Assembly (NCBI GenBank): GCA_964006375.1
Contig: OZ023269.1
Location: forward strand, 61,367,968-61,431,967
Origin: Tillus elongatus
Taxonomy: Eukaryota > Arthropoda > Insecta > Coleoptera > Cleridae
DNA length: 64,000 bases
Reading direction: 5' to 3'
In this document: positions 46,982 through 58,796 of the stretch, in pieces
How the letters are laid out: every line of letters begins with the position of its first letter
Position numbering within the stretch: the stretch's first letter is position 1
Translations under genes and position numbers: made by a program
The notes under the pieces: model-generated
What the model was told of the DNA's origin: nothing
Database searches by the model: none
What the model saw: the letters and a program-made list of their open reading frames with translations, nothing else

Positions 46982-49900
46982 AGGTATTAAATAGAGGTAC
47001 AGCTCCAACGTTTGTCAATCGTATCCGACAGGAGGTGATCGACATTACGTTAGCGAGCAGAGGAATAACGGAGGATATATCTAACTGGAGGGTGACGGAA
47101 CACATATATTGATATGTGTTCCGTCACCCTGACATTGGTCTGATCATCGTATGATCAGCTTTGAATTGGATGTGGACAGTGAGAGTCCTCCCCCCAGGAG
47201 AAATCCAAGGAAGACCGGCTGGGATGCCTATCTAATAGGCCTCGGTGGGTCGCCAAGGAGCCCAGAGGGGAGTAGACTCTCTATAGAGGCATTAGATAGC
47301 GAGGTCGAGGCCCTAGAAGGGAAAATAATGGCAGCCTACGAGGCTGCGTCACCACTTAGGGGGGAACCGTCCATCAAAGTAGATGGTGGAACAAGGATCT
47401 CGCCGTACTACGCGGGCGGACTCGGAGGGCCTTAAACCGAGCCGTCCGAGAATCGGGTGATGCGGCCTGGGACGAGTTTAGGACTGCCAGAAGGGAGTTT
47501 AAGAAGGAATTACGCCGGAGTAACAGAAACAGGACGGGAGCTGGACAAGTACCGGTGAGGAGACCCTGCGTCATCTCGCCGAAGTTCACCTTGAGGGCGG
47601 TGGAGCCGTCACGGAGGCTGCCGAACCGGGCCGGTGGACAGTCCCGAATGCGGACTGGCAGCTGGCGGAGGGGGTGGTCACAGATGGCTCTATAACATGG
47701 GCGGTGAGCGAGTTCGCTCCATTCCAGTCCGCAGGCTGCTATGGGATTTTTCTGGCCCTTCTCCAGAGGGGCCTGGATATACTGCTTCCCAACATAAGGG
47801 AGGTTTTTCGGGCCAGCCTGGCGTGGGGCTACGTCCCAAAGGCCTGGCGCCGGGTTAGGGGGGTCTTCATTCACAAACCGGGAAGGGAGGACTACACGCT
47901 GGCCAAGGCGTACAGGCTAATCAGCCTAACATCCTTCCTACTTAAGGCATTGGAACAGTTAGTAGATAGGTTTATGTTGGAAGGATCATCCCTTCCACAA
48001 AGGTCAGCACGCGTACCAGCGGGGGAAATCGACGGAGACGGCGCTCCACGCTGTGACGCGGAAGGTGGAAAGGGCCCTACACTACGGGGAGAGCACATTA
48101 GCTGTGTTCTTCGATGTGGAGGGGGCCTTTGATAAGGCAAGGACGGATACGGTCTGTAACGCCCTACAGGAGAGGGGAACGCCGAGGTCCCTAATAAGCT
48201 GGATGGCGAGCATGCTGAAGGACAGGAGAGTGTCGCTGACCTTGAGGGGCCGAGGGCTGGACGTTGGGGTGACGGGCGGCTGTCCTCAGGGCAGCTGTCC
48301 TCAGGGCAGCTGCCTTTCGCCTCATCTATGGTGTCTGGTCATGGACGGCCTCTTGGAGCGGCTCTCTGAGAATGGCTTCTACGCCCAGGCGTACGCTGAT
48401 GATGGGCTGGTCTTAGTCACCGGCAAATTCCTCGGCGTCGTCTGTGAGTGCATGCAAGCTGCCTGTAGCATAATCGAAAGATGATGTGGTGAGCAGGGAC
48501 TCTCCGTAAACCCGGCGAAGACGGAGATGATCCTATTTACCAAGAAGAGGAAGGTACAGGGGTTCAAGGCGCCCGTGATGTTTGGAAAACCTTTAACTTT
48601 AGTGCGAGAGGTCAAATATCTGGGGGTAATCCTGGACCCGAAACTAACATCGGGGTCGCAAATAGAACGAGTTGTGAGGAAGGGAGTAGCGACCCTCTGG
48701 CAGCTGCGTCGTGTGATAGGGAGGACCTGGGGAATTAATCCTCGGATCCTTCATTGGATCTACACTGCGATCGTGAGGCAGAGAATCCTCTATGGGGCGT
48801 TGGTCTGGTGGTGTGGTGTGAACCAAACAACCAGCAGGAAGCCGGCCAAACTCCAAAGGCTGGCTATCCTGGGTATCACAGGCGCTATGAGGACGACACC
48901 CTCAGCCGCGCTAGAGGTCCTGTTGATGCTGCCACCGCTTCCCATATGTATCAGAAGGGAGGCTATGGCGTCGCATCTTAGAATCTGGGACTCAGGTAAC
49001 TGGTGCGGAGAGGGAGCAGTAATAGGGCATGCAAGAGTCGCCAAGGAGGTGGAAAAGGAAATTCCGATTTCCACCATAAAGGTGAGAGATGCCGAGGACG
49101 ATATTAGGTTGACTAGGCCATACACCCTCAGGATCCACAGTAGGGATCAGTGGAGGGAAAATGAGGTTGCATTCCAGCCCGCAAGCCTGGTCTGTTTCAC
49201 CGACGGATCGCGGCTGGAGGACCAGCAATCCTCCGGGGCAGGAATATACATCGAGGGCCTGGGGGTGCGCGAGAGCTATGCTCTTGGCGTACACCACGGC
49301 ATTCGAAACAGAGGCGTATGCTATCCTGTCTGTGGCCAATAGACAGGATGTGAAGATGAGTCCCGGGAAATGTGTGTGCATTTGCTCGGATAGCCAGGCG
49401 GTCCTCCGGGCAGTCTGCGCGGCCAGAATCAGGTCACCACTGGTTCAGGAGTGCGCTGACGCCCTCAGAGGGCTAGCCAGGACGAAGGAGGTGCAACTGG
49501 TGTGGGTTCCGGGACACTGTGTTGTAGCGGGGAATGATGTGGCGAATAATCTCGCAAAACTCGGTTCCCGGCGGCCGTTCTGTGGCCCGGAGCCTGCGAT
49601 AGGCATAAGTAGGAAGACAGTCTCTGTCGCCTTAGACTGGTGGACCGAGGAAGCAATGGAGAGGCACTGGGGGTCGGTTGGTGGCTGCAGGCAGGCGAGG
49701 GACTTCGTGGAGGGGCCGGACAGAGATAAAGCTGTCTGGCTACTCGGAAGGAGTCGACCTACGCTTCGCCGCATCCTCGGGGTGCTGACAGGCCACTGCG
49801 CCCTTAGAAGACACCTCACATTGATAGGCGTAGAGAGGGATCCCATTTGCCAGGAATGCGGCGAGGATGAAGAAACGTCCTACCACCACCTGTGTGAATG

Positions 49901-50042
49901 CGAGGCTTTTGGGAGTCTTCGAGCAGAATTGTTCGGATCAAGGACTCTGCAGAGGAATCGGGTAAGTACTGTCCAATTTAAGACCGTCACGGCCTTTATC
50001 TCGAGGTCGAGGCGGTTTGGCGACGGAACCGAGGAAGAGTAG
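46982..50042 (+). pseudogene. LOA/R1-type LINE ORF2, part 2 (endonuclease end, RT, RNase H)
   Basis: The endonuclease resumes in frame (N-R-G-T-A-P-T-F, I-S-N-W-R-V-T-E) until a foldback insertion at 47108-47130; S-D-H-R-M-I-S-F follows in another frame. The reverse transcriptase has A-W-R-R-V-R-G-V-F-I, F-F-D-V-E-G-A-F-D and the catalytic Y-A-D-D near 48393. A 15-bp duplication sits in the P-Q-G motif. TGA at 48482 interrupts the frame. RNase H has C-F-T-D-G-S-R near 49195, a shift near 49285, then S-D-S-Q-A-V-L and W-V-P-G-H. A C-x2-C...H...C motif near 49850-49890 ends the protein. At least five lesions disable it. Confidence 0.85.
47089..47130. repeat. Perfect hairpin (19-base arms, 4-base loop) within LINE ORF2
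   Basis: The arm AGGGTGACGGAACACATAT, loop ATTG, then the exact complement. The left arm is normal endonuclease coding sequence; the right arm is extra and breaks the frame. Confidence 0.95.
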
Positions 50043-50137
50043 AGCATGGTTGCTGGGTTGCTGGGGTTGGCAAAAAGGGCCCATTGTGGCCTACTTGCTT
50101 GGCCTTGGCCTCCCCACCACTGCTACTACTACTACTG
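50043..50137 (+). other. 3' UTR and (TAC)n end of the LOA/R1-type LINE
   Basis: A GC-rich tail ending in CTACTACTACTACTG, the simple-repeat 3' end usual for this LINE group, directly joined to the satellite. Confidence 0.7.
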
Positions 50138-51829
50138 GTAAATACCCGCTCAGTTTGAAACAATATGCATACACGATAACATTAAAGTAGCAAAATTGGG
50201 AATCAAATCAAATTAGGGCAGGAAAAATACCCAAGTCTTTAGTTTCCTAAGACAACAAACTTCAAGATTGTTAGTAAGCACAATATCTATAATTACTTCT
50301 TTTTTTAAAATAAAGGCGTAGAAAAGACATTTTAAAAAGATTAAGAACTTTTTATGCAGTATAATAATAATGCGATTTTACCAAATAGGAGATGGTAAAT
50401 ACCCGCGCAGTTTGAAACACTATGCATACACGATAACATGAAAGTAGTAAAATTGATAATCAAATCAAATAAGGGCAAGTAAAATACCCAAGTCTTTAGT
50501 TTCCCAAGACAACAAACTTCAAGATTGTTAGTAAGCACAATATCTATAATTACTTCTTTTTTTTTAAATAAAGGCGTAGGAAAGATATTTAAAAAAGATT
50601 ACGAACTTTTTATGCAGCAGAATTATACTGCGATTTTACCAAATAGGAGATGGTAAATACCCGCTCAGTTTGAAACAATATGCATACACGATAACATTAA
50701 AGTAGTAAAATTGAAAATAAAATCAAATAAGGGCAAGTAAAATACCCAAGTCTTTAGTTTCCTAAGACAACAAACGTCAAGATTGTTAGTAAGCACAATA
50801 TCTATAAATACTTCTTTTTTAAAATGAAGGCGTAGAAAAGACATTTTAAAAAGATTAAGAACTTTTTATGCACTATAATAATACTGCAATTTTACCAAAT
50901 AGGAGATGGTAAATACCCGCGCAGTTTGAAACACTATGCATACACGATAACATTAAAGTAGTACAATTAAGAATTCAATCAAATAAGGGCAAGCAAAATA
51001 CCTAAGTCTTTAGTTTCGTAAGACAACAAACTTCAAGATTGTTAGTAAGCACAATATCTATAATTACTTCTTTTTTAAAATAAAGGGGTAGAAAAGACAT
51101 TTAAAAAAAATTAAGAACTTTTTATGCAGTATAATATAACTGCGATTTAACCAAATAGGAGATGGTAAATACCCGCGCAGTTTGAAACACTATGCATACA
51201 CGATAACGTTAAAGTAGTAAAATTGAGAATCAAATCAAATAAAGGCAAGTAAAATACCCAAGTCTTTAGTTTGCCAAGACAATAAACTTCAAGATTGTTA
51301 GTAAGCACAATATCTATAATTACTTCTCTTTTAAAATAAAGGCGTAGAAAAGATATTTAAAAAAGATTACGAACTTTTTATGCAGCATAATAAAACTGCG
51401 ATTTTACCAAATAAGAGATTGTAAATACCCGCGCAGTTTGAAACAATATGCATACACGATAACATTAAAGTAGTAAAATTGAAAATAAAATCAAATAAGG
51501 GCAAAGTAAAATACCCAACTCTTTAGTTTCCTAAGACAACAAACTTCAAGATTGCTAGTAAGCTCAATATCTATAATTACTTCTTTTTTAAAATAAAAGC
51601 GTAGGAAAGACATTTAAAAAAAATTAAGAACTTTTTATGCAGTATAATAATACTGCGATTTTACCAAATAGGAGGTGGTAAATACCCGCGCAGTTTGAAA
51701 CACTATGCATACACGATAACATTAAAGTAGTAAAATTGAGAATCAAATCAAATAAGGGCAAGTAAAATACCCAAGTCTTTAGTTTCCTAAGACAACAAGC
51801 TTTAAGATTGTTAGTGAGCACAATATCTA
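50138..51829 (+). repeat. 257-bp satellite, left part (about 6.6 copies)
   Basis: The start GTAAATACCCG recurs at 50138, 50395, 50653, 50909, 51165, 51421 and 51678, spacing 256-258. Units share CAGTTTGAAACACTATGC, CAAGTCTTTAGTTTCC and CTTTTTATGCAG. The small minus-strand frames (MLTNN...) inside are by-products; they recur only because the units do. Confidence 0.95.
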
Positions 51830-52187
51830 TGGATGTTAATTACATCTCGCACTTGTTGATCTTGATTACCTGGGATGGTGATATTAAATCCAAAGGTAAA
51901 CATTTAACATAACTTTATTCTTTCACAAATTGATTAAACTTTATGCACTGAATATCTACACTAAATATCTACACGTGATACTCTAAAAGAGTGTGAACAG
52001 ATAAAGCTTGCCAGTGAGTTGTTTTTATCAGGTTAACTCTGAGAAGAGAGAAATCACCTCGTGTTTCTTAGTTGCCGTAGCTCCTGACAGCTGGTTGTAC
52101 AGAACATAACTTTCAACTGTCAAGAGTATTTACGCAGAAACACAGAGTAGTGTTGGCGAAAACACTGCGGTCGGAACCACCGCCACA
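51830..52187 (-). repeat. 3' LTR (element orientation) of the minus-strand gypsy element
   Basis: 358 bp, plus-strand ends TGGATGTTAATTAC and ACCACCGCCACA. It differs from the other LTR by a few substitutions and small indels. Confidence 0.93.
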
Positions 52188-52212
52188 TACTCCCCTCTCA
52201 GTGACAACGCTA

Positions 52213-55200
52213 TTAGTTCAAGTATCTTCGTGGAAATCGAACTCTACGTCCATGGCGTGTAGTTTGAACGGGAACGGGAACTTCACTGTCACTTTCAGTT
52301 TCACAAGGTGTTGGACTTTCACTGTCACTTTCAGTTTCACTAGGATGTCTCTGAGGCTGGAAAGTTGTCTGTTCGTTATCACAAAGAATGAATAAGGGTT
52401 TAAGACGGTCAACAGAAATTGTCTCTTCTCCGTGTGATTTCTTGATTTTGAAGACTTTGTCAGTTCGGGATAACACTTCAAAGGGGCCGTCATAAACTGG
52501 TTCGAGGGTTTTTCGCGGAATATCAATGCGAACAAAAACAAAAGGAGCTTCCATAAGCTTAGGATCGACAAATACCTTTTTTGCAGTATGATGTTTAAAA
52601 GGTACTGGTCGAAGTTTCCTTATGTCTTCTTTTAGCTGAGATATAAGTGGTGGAACATCATGAGCTTGTGTGCTGTTGAAAAAGTCGGTGGGAAGTTTGA
52701 TTGATTCTCCGTAGACTATTTCAGCGGGTGTTGAGCGATATTCTGGAATTATGTACGATCTGAGTCCTAGTAACACAATTGGCAATTTAGCGACCCAGTT
52801 TTCGTCCATATGAGCTTTCAAGGCCTGTTTCAGAACTCTATGCCATCTCTCGATTACACCATTTGCTGCTGGGTGGTAAGCTGTGGTCTGCACCTAGTGC
52901 TTTAGTGAGGTGTGTGAAAAGGTGGCAATCGAATTGTTTACCTCTGTCTGTGGTGATGTATTGCGGAACACCGAAACGAGAGATACAGCGTGTAGTGTTC
53001 GCTACTGTTTCTGCTGTAATATCTGACAATGGAATTGTTTCGGGCCATCGATAAAATCAGTCTATTATTGTTAACAGATAGTGTTGACCTTGTGATGGTG
53101 GTAATGGTCCCACAATGTCAACATTTATATGGGAGAATCTTTTCATGGCTGGGTGTATTGTCCAATGGCACTGGAAGTGTGTCTCCATATCTTGACTTTC
53201 TGGCAGGGAATGCAAGTTTTAGACCAAAGAGATACATCACGTTTCAATTTGGGCCAACAAAATCTATCCTGGACCAGATCGACTGAAGCTGATATGCCTG
53301 GGTGAGATAAATTGTGGATAGAATCGAAAATCTTTCGGCGAAATTTGAGCGGAATGAATGGGCGAAGTTTCTTTGAAGAAGAATCGCAAATAAGATTCAA
53401 TCTGTTGTCAAGAGGCATGTTTTGAAATTTGTATGAGGAAGATTTAGACTGCAAAAGGTGTTTGAGTTCCTCACAAGATGACTGAGCTTGCGCAATTTCT
53501 TGGAGTGACACAGTGGAAGAAAGTGAAATTGTTTCAATGCGAGAACAATAGTCTGCGGGAATGTTTGTAGGACCTGGTATGTAGCGAATGTCTGTGGTAA
53601 ATTGACCTATGAAGTCTAAATGTCGTAGTTGCCTTGGAGATGCTTTATCGACGCGTTGTTCAAAAGCGTATGTCAAAGGTTTGTGGTCCGTATAAATGGT
53701 GAAATGGCGACCTTCTAGGGTATATCTAAAGTATTAACTGCCTGATAAGCAGCTAGAAGTTCGCGATCGTGGGTGCTGTAAGAATTTTGGGCTGAAGTAA
53801 GCTCTTTAGAGTAGAAACCTAGGGGTTCTAGTGTTTGATCACGTAGTTGTTGGAGGGAAGCACCTACGGCATAATCAGAAGCATCGACATGGAGAATCAG
53901 TGGTAGCGAAGAAGGTGGATGAGCTATTAGTCTAGCGCTTTTAGTGCCTATTTCAAACGTTCGAATGCTTCTCGAGTCTGAGGAGTCCACTCGATTTTAC
54001 GTTTGTCGCGTTTTTTGGGATTCTGGCAGAGGTCGAATAGTGGTTGCTGAATTTCCGCAGCACGTGGAAGAGAACGACGGTAGAAATTTATGAGACCTAG
54101 AAATCTTCTGAGTTTTTCAATGGTATCGGGAAGAGGTAGGTCGGTAATAGCTTTGATGCGTTCAGGAAGTGGAAATAATCCAGATTTATTTACACGAAAA
54201 CCTAAAAATGAAATTTGTGCCACTCCGAATTCACATTTAGATGAATTGATACGGATGCCGTTGTCTTGAAGTGTCTGAAAAAGTTTTGCTAGATGCTCTT
54301 GATGTTCTTTTTCAGGGGCTGATGCAACGAGAATATCGTCACGATAGGAGTAGGCAAAGTCAAGATGTCTTAAAATTGAATGTAAATATCTTTGAAATGT
54401 TTGTGCTGAATTACGAAGGCCAAATGGGGTTTACACAAATTCGAATAACCCAAATGGAGTTATGACTGCTGTTTTGGGAATATCTTGAGGTGCTACTGGG
54501 ATGTAATGGAAAGCGCGAATGATATCCAATTTTGAAAAAATACGTTTGCCTTCTAACTGGGCATTAAAATCCTGCAAATTTGGAATGGGATATCTGTCTG
54601 GGATTGTTTTAGCGTTTAGTGCTCGGTAGTCCCCACATGGTCTCCATGAACCATCCTTTTTTTGCACCATGTGGAAGGGGCTTGACCATGGACTTTTGGA
54701 GGGTCTACAAATTCCAAAGTCCATCATGTGCTGGAATTCTAACTTTCCTTGAGCTAGCTTTTCCGGGGGCAATCTTCTAGCTTTTGCAGTGACAGGTGGT
54801 CCTTCCGTACTTATAGTATGGAAGAACTCAACCTCTGGAAGTTTGCTAGAAGAAGTTTCCTTAAAAAGGTCAGGAAATTGTAGCAATTTGAAGTACTGGT
54901 GTGTCGGGTCTACGAGATAAATTTTAGAATTAATTCCTGGTGGTGGGTTAACACCGGCCTTAGAGAGGTTTGTCTTTGTATCGATTAAACGTCTTTGTTT
55001 CATATCCACAAGTAAAGCAAACTCTGCTAGAAAATCAGCGCCTATAATTGGTTGCTTGATATCGGCAAGTGTGAAGGGCCAGCACAACCTACGGCGTAAA
55101 CCTAGATCCAAATCTAATAGTTGTTCGCCATAGGTATGAATAGGGGTCCCGTTTGCAGCATACAAGGTACGCTTCGATTGAAATTTCCGTTGGTCGTGAG

Positions 55201-55327
55201 TGGGTGGAATAACTGAAATATCCGCTCCAGAGTCGATTAGAAATTTCATATTGGAGCGTCTATCAGAAATAAAAAGGCGGCGTGTTAGGTGGCTCTCGTC
55301 TCGTGCCACGTGGAGGGAGTGCCTCAT
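52213..55327 (-). pseudogene. pol: Pol of the minus-strand gypsy element
   Basis: Read from 55327 downward. Protease I-D-S-G-A-D-I-S-V near 55240; reverse transcriptase with [10 protein letters not shown], then TAA at 54431-54433 just before T-P-F-G-L-R, and a catalytic Y-R-D-D near 54335. RNase H (H-V-D-A-S-D-Y-A-V-G near 53890) is in a second frame and Y-T-D-H-K-P-L in a third (53680). The integrase H2C2 domain (H-P-G-I-S-A-S, C-I-P-C) is at 53190-53320; the core has V-D-I-V-G-P, a TGA near 53060, T-D-R-G-K-Q-F and, after another shift, V-I-E-R-W-H. The C terminus ends in R-R-V-R-F-P-R-R. At least two stops and four shifts make it dead. Confidence 0.9.
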
Positions 55328-56089
55328 TACTTTTCCGAGACATGTTTTGCTTTAAAATCGCAAGGTTGGATGCAACGTTTGGCTTTGTTGCCAAATCGTT
55401 CATGATACCAACACGTGGAGGTTGAGGAATTTGTGGTTATAGAATTTCGAGAAAGCTTGGGTCTTTCTCGAGAGGCAGATCGGGAACGCGTTCGCAATTC
55501 GTTGACTGATGCTGTTAGCTTCTCTAACTGCGCTTCTAACTTGGCTAGCTTGTCGGGCTCGCGTGACTGAATTTCATCCACGTTGTATTTATCTCCGGAA
55601 TATTCCACGTTTTTGTCTGCTATAACCGACAAATTTTCTAGAGAATCGTCGCTCAAAGCCAAAATTGAACGAACGTTGACTGCTAAACGTTGTAGAAGTA
55701 AAGTTTTAAGGAAATCCTCTTTAATCTGACTACCGGCTAAGAACTTCATTTCGCGTAAAAGTTGCGATGGTTTTCTGTCGCCTAATTCTAATTATGTTTA
55801 TTTATTTTGCGACTTTCGGATTCTTCAAATTCTAATAAAAGATGTTTCATTAGATCTGAATAGGGGGTTGATGATAATGGTTGGGTTAAAAAATCTGAAA
55901 TTGACTTTGCGACATCAGGATCGAGTATAGCGAGTACATGACTGACTTTGTCTTTTCAGAACTGATCTGCGATATATCGAACTGGGCGTCAACCTGCATA
56001 TGCCAGATTTTCACGTTACGTCTCCATATAGGAGGTAATTTTATTGCAACCCTTGCCATGATATTGCTGCTTGAAGAATCTTCGGCCAT
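55327..56089 (-). pseudogene. gag: Gag of the minus-strand gypsy element
   Basis: Starts at 56089 with a typical short gypsy Gag N terminus (I-K-L-P-P-I-W-R, then V-D-A-Q-F-D-I-S). The frame is lost near 55890 and recovered from 55749, where F-L-K-T-L-L-L-Q-R-L-A-V-N-V and a serine/arginine-rich tail with C-W-Y-H-E-R-F-G lie. It reaches pol at 55327. At least one shift and some missing sequence break it. Confidence 0.8.
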
Positions 56090-56249
56090 TGTGAAAAAAT
56101 CAGATAATTTTTAAATTAGAAAGGACTGACCTGTTTAGATATTTGTTTCCTGTAGGCACGAGCACGTACGTGGAAGTTAGGCGACGTCGGCTGGAACATC
56201 AAGCTCTGCAACGCAGTGTTCTTCGGCTTACGGCACGGGGTCACCAATA

Positions 56250-56606
56250 TGGATGTTAATTACATCTCGCACTTGTTGATCTTGATTACCTGGGATGGTG
56301 ATATTAAATCCAAAGGTAAACATTTAACATAACTTTATTATTTCACAAATTGATTAAACTTTATGCACTAAATATCTACACGTGATACACTATACATGAC
56401 TCGAAAAGAGTATGAACAGATAAAGCTTGCCAGTAAGTGTTTTTATCAGGTTAACTCTGAGAAGAGAGAAATCGCCTCGTGTTTCTTAGTTGCCGTAGCT
56501 CCTGACAGCTGGCTGTCACAGAACATAACTTTCAACTGTCAAGAGTATTTACGCAGAAACACAGAGTAGTGTTGGCGGAAACACTGCGGTCGGAACCACC
56601 GCCACA
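56250..56606 (-). repeat. 5' LTR (element orientation) of the minus-strand gypsy element
   Basis: 357 bp, same ends as the copy at 51830. Satellite resumes right after it. Confidence 0.93.
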
Positions 56607-58796
56607 TCTATAATTACATCTTTTTCAAAATAAAGGCGCAGAGAAGATATTTTAAAAATATTACGGGCTTTTTATGCGGCATAATTATACTGCTTTTTTA
56701 CCAAATAGGAGATGGTAAATACCTGCGCAGTTTGAAACACTATAGATACACGATAACATTAAAGTAGTAAAATTGAGAATCAAATCAAATAAGGGCAAGT
56801 AAAATACCCAAGTCTTAGTTTCCTAAGACAACAAACTTCAAGATTGTTAGTAAGCACAATATCTATAATTACTTATTTTTTAAAAATAAAGGCGTAGAAA
56901 AGACATTTTAAAAAGATTAAGAACTTTTTATGCAGCATAATAATACTGCGATTTTACCAAATAGGAGATGGTAAATACCCGCGCAGTTTGAAACACTATG
57001 CATACACGATAACATTAAAGTAGTAAAATTGAAAATAAAATCAAATAAGGGCAAGTAAAATACCCAAGTCTTTAGTTTCCTAAGACAACAAACTTCAAGA
57101 TTGTTAGTAAGCACAATATCTATAATTACTTCTTTTTTAAAATAAAGGTGTAGAAAAGACATTTTAAAAAAATTAAGAACTTTTTATGCAGTATAATACT
57201 GCGATTTTACCAAATAAGAGGTGATAAATACCCGCGCAGTTTGAAAGACTATGCATACACGATAACATTAAAGTAGTAAAATTGAGAATCAAATCAAATA
57301 AGGGCAAGCAAAATACCCAAGTCTTTAGTTTCCTAAGACAACAAACTTCAAGATGGTTAGTAAGCACAATATCTATAAATACATCTTGTTTAAAATAAAC
57401 GCGTAGGAAAGACCTTTTACGAAGATCAAGAAGTTTTTATGCAGCATAATAAAACTGCGATTTTACCAAATAGGAGATGGTAAATACCGGCGCAGTTTGA
57501 AACACTATGCACACACGATAACATTAAAGTAGTAAAATTGAGAATTAACTTAACTTAACTTAACAAGTCTTTAGTTTGCCAAGACAATAGACTCCAAGAT
57601 TGTTAGTAAGCACAATATCTATATTACTTCTTTTTTAAAATAAAGGCGTAGAAAAGATATTTAAAAAAGATTACGAACTTTTTATGCAGCATAATAAAAC
57701 TTCGATTTTACCAAATAGGAGATGGTAAATACCCGTGCAATTTGAAACACTATGCATGCACGCTAACATTAAAGTAGTAAAATTGAGAATCAAATCAAAT
57801 AAGGGCAAGTAAAATACCCAAGTCTTTAGTTTCCTAAGACAACAAACTTCAAGATTGTTAGTAAGCACAATATCTATAATTACTTCTTTTTTAAAATAAA
57901 GGTGTAGAAAAGACATTTTAAAAAAATTAAGAACTTTTTATGCAGTATAATACTGCGATTTTACCAAATAAGAGGTGGTAAATACCCGCGCAGTTTGAAA
58001 GACTATGCATACACGATAACATTAAAGTAGTAAAATTGAGAATCAAATCAAATAAGGGCAAGCAAAATACCCAAGTCTTTAGTTTCATAAGACAACAAAC
58101 TTCAAGATTGTTAGTAAGCACAATATCTATAAATACATCTTGTTTAAAATAAACGCGTAGGAAAGACCTTTTACGAAGATCAAGAAGTTTTTATGCAGCA
58201 TAATAAAACTGCGATTTTACCAAATAGGAGATGGTAAATACCGGCGCAGTTTGAAACACTATGCATACACGATAACATTAAAGTAGTAAAATTGAAAATA
58301 AAATCAAATAAGGGCAAGTAAAATACCAAAGTCTTTAGTTTCCTAAGACAACAAACTTCAAGATTGTTAGTGAGCACAATATCTATAATTACATCTTTTT
58401 CAAAATAAAGGCGTAGAAAATATATTTTAAAAAGATTACGAACTTTTTATGCGGCATAATTATACTGCGATTTTACCAAATAGGAGATGATAAATACCCG
58501 CGCAGTTTGAAACGCTATGCATACACGATAACATTAAAGTAGTAAAATTAAGAATCAAATCAAATAAGGGCAAGCAAAATACCCAAGTCTTTAGTTTCCT
58601 AAGACAACAAACTTCAAGATTGTTAGTAAGCACAATATCTATAAATAATTGTTGTTTAAAATAAACGCGTAGGAAAGACCTTTTACAAAGATTAAGAAGT
58701 TTTTATGCAGCATAATAAAACTGCGATTTTACCAAATAGGAGATGGTAAGTACCCGCGCAGTTTGAAACAATATACATACACGATAACATTGTATT
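56607..58796 (+). repeat. 257-bp satellite, right part (about 8.5 copies)
   Basis: Same unit as 50138-51829. The copy near 57540 has a deletion with a short TAACT run (57545-57565). The array ends at 58796, within a unit, at the start of the LINE relic. Confidence 0.95.

Larger units (their letters stand above)
37074..50137 (+). mobile_element. LOA/R1-type LINE, interrupted by a gypsy element
   Basis: GC-rich LINE sequence occupies 37074-38522 and 46986-50137. Between them lies an 8459-bp LTR element with a 4-bp target duplication. The LINE has ORF1, ORF2 with endonuclease, reverse transcriptase, RNase H and a C-terminal CCHC-like motif, and a 3' end in a short (TAC)n run. RNase H after the reverse transcriptase places it in the I/R1/LOA group. 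Its base composition differs strongly from the AT-rich surroundings. Confidence 0.85.
51830..56606 (-). mobile_element. Second gypsy-type LTR element, minus strand, in the 257-bp satellite (4777 bp)
   Basis: LTRs of 358 and 357 bp with TG...CA ends flank gag-pol on the minus strand. The target duplication TCTA lies at 51826-51829 and 56607-56610 and restores the satellite sequence. On the minus strand a primer site TGGTGACCCCG follows the 5' LTR (56246-56236), and a purine tract (AGAGGGGAGTA) precedes the 3' LTR (52188-52198). No env. Coding regions are broken by several stops and shifts. Confidence 0.95.

Noticed and set aside
50341..58377. Recurrent minus-strand frames of about 65-81 codons starting M-L-T-N-N
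   Set aside because: They recur only with the 257-bp satellite unit and vary in length with its indels.
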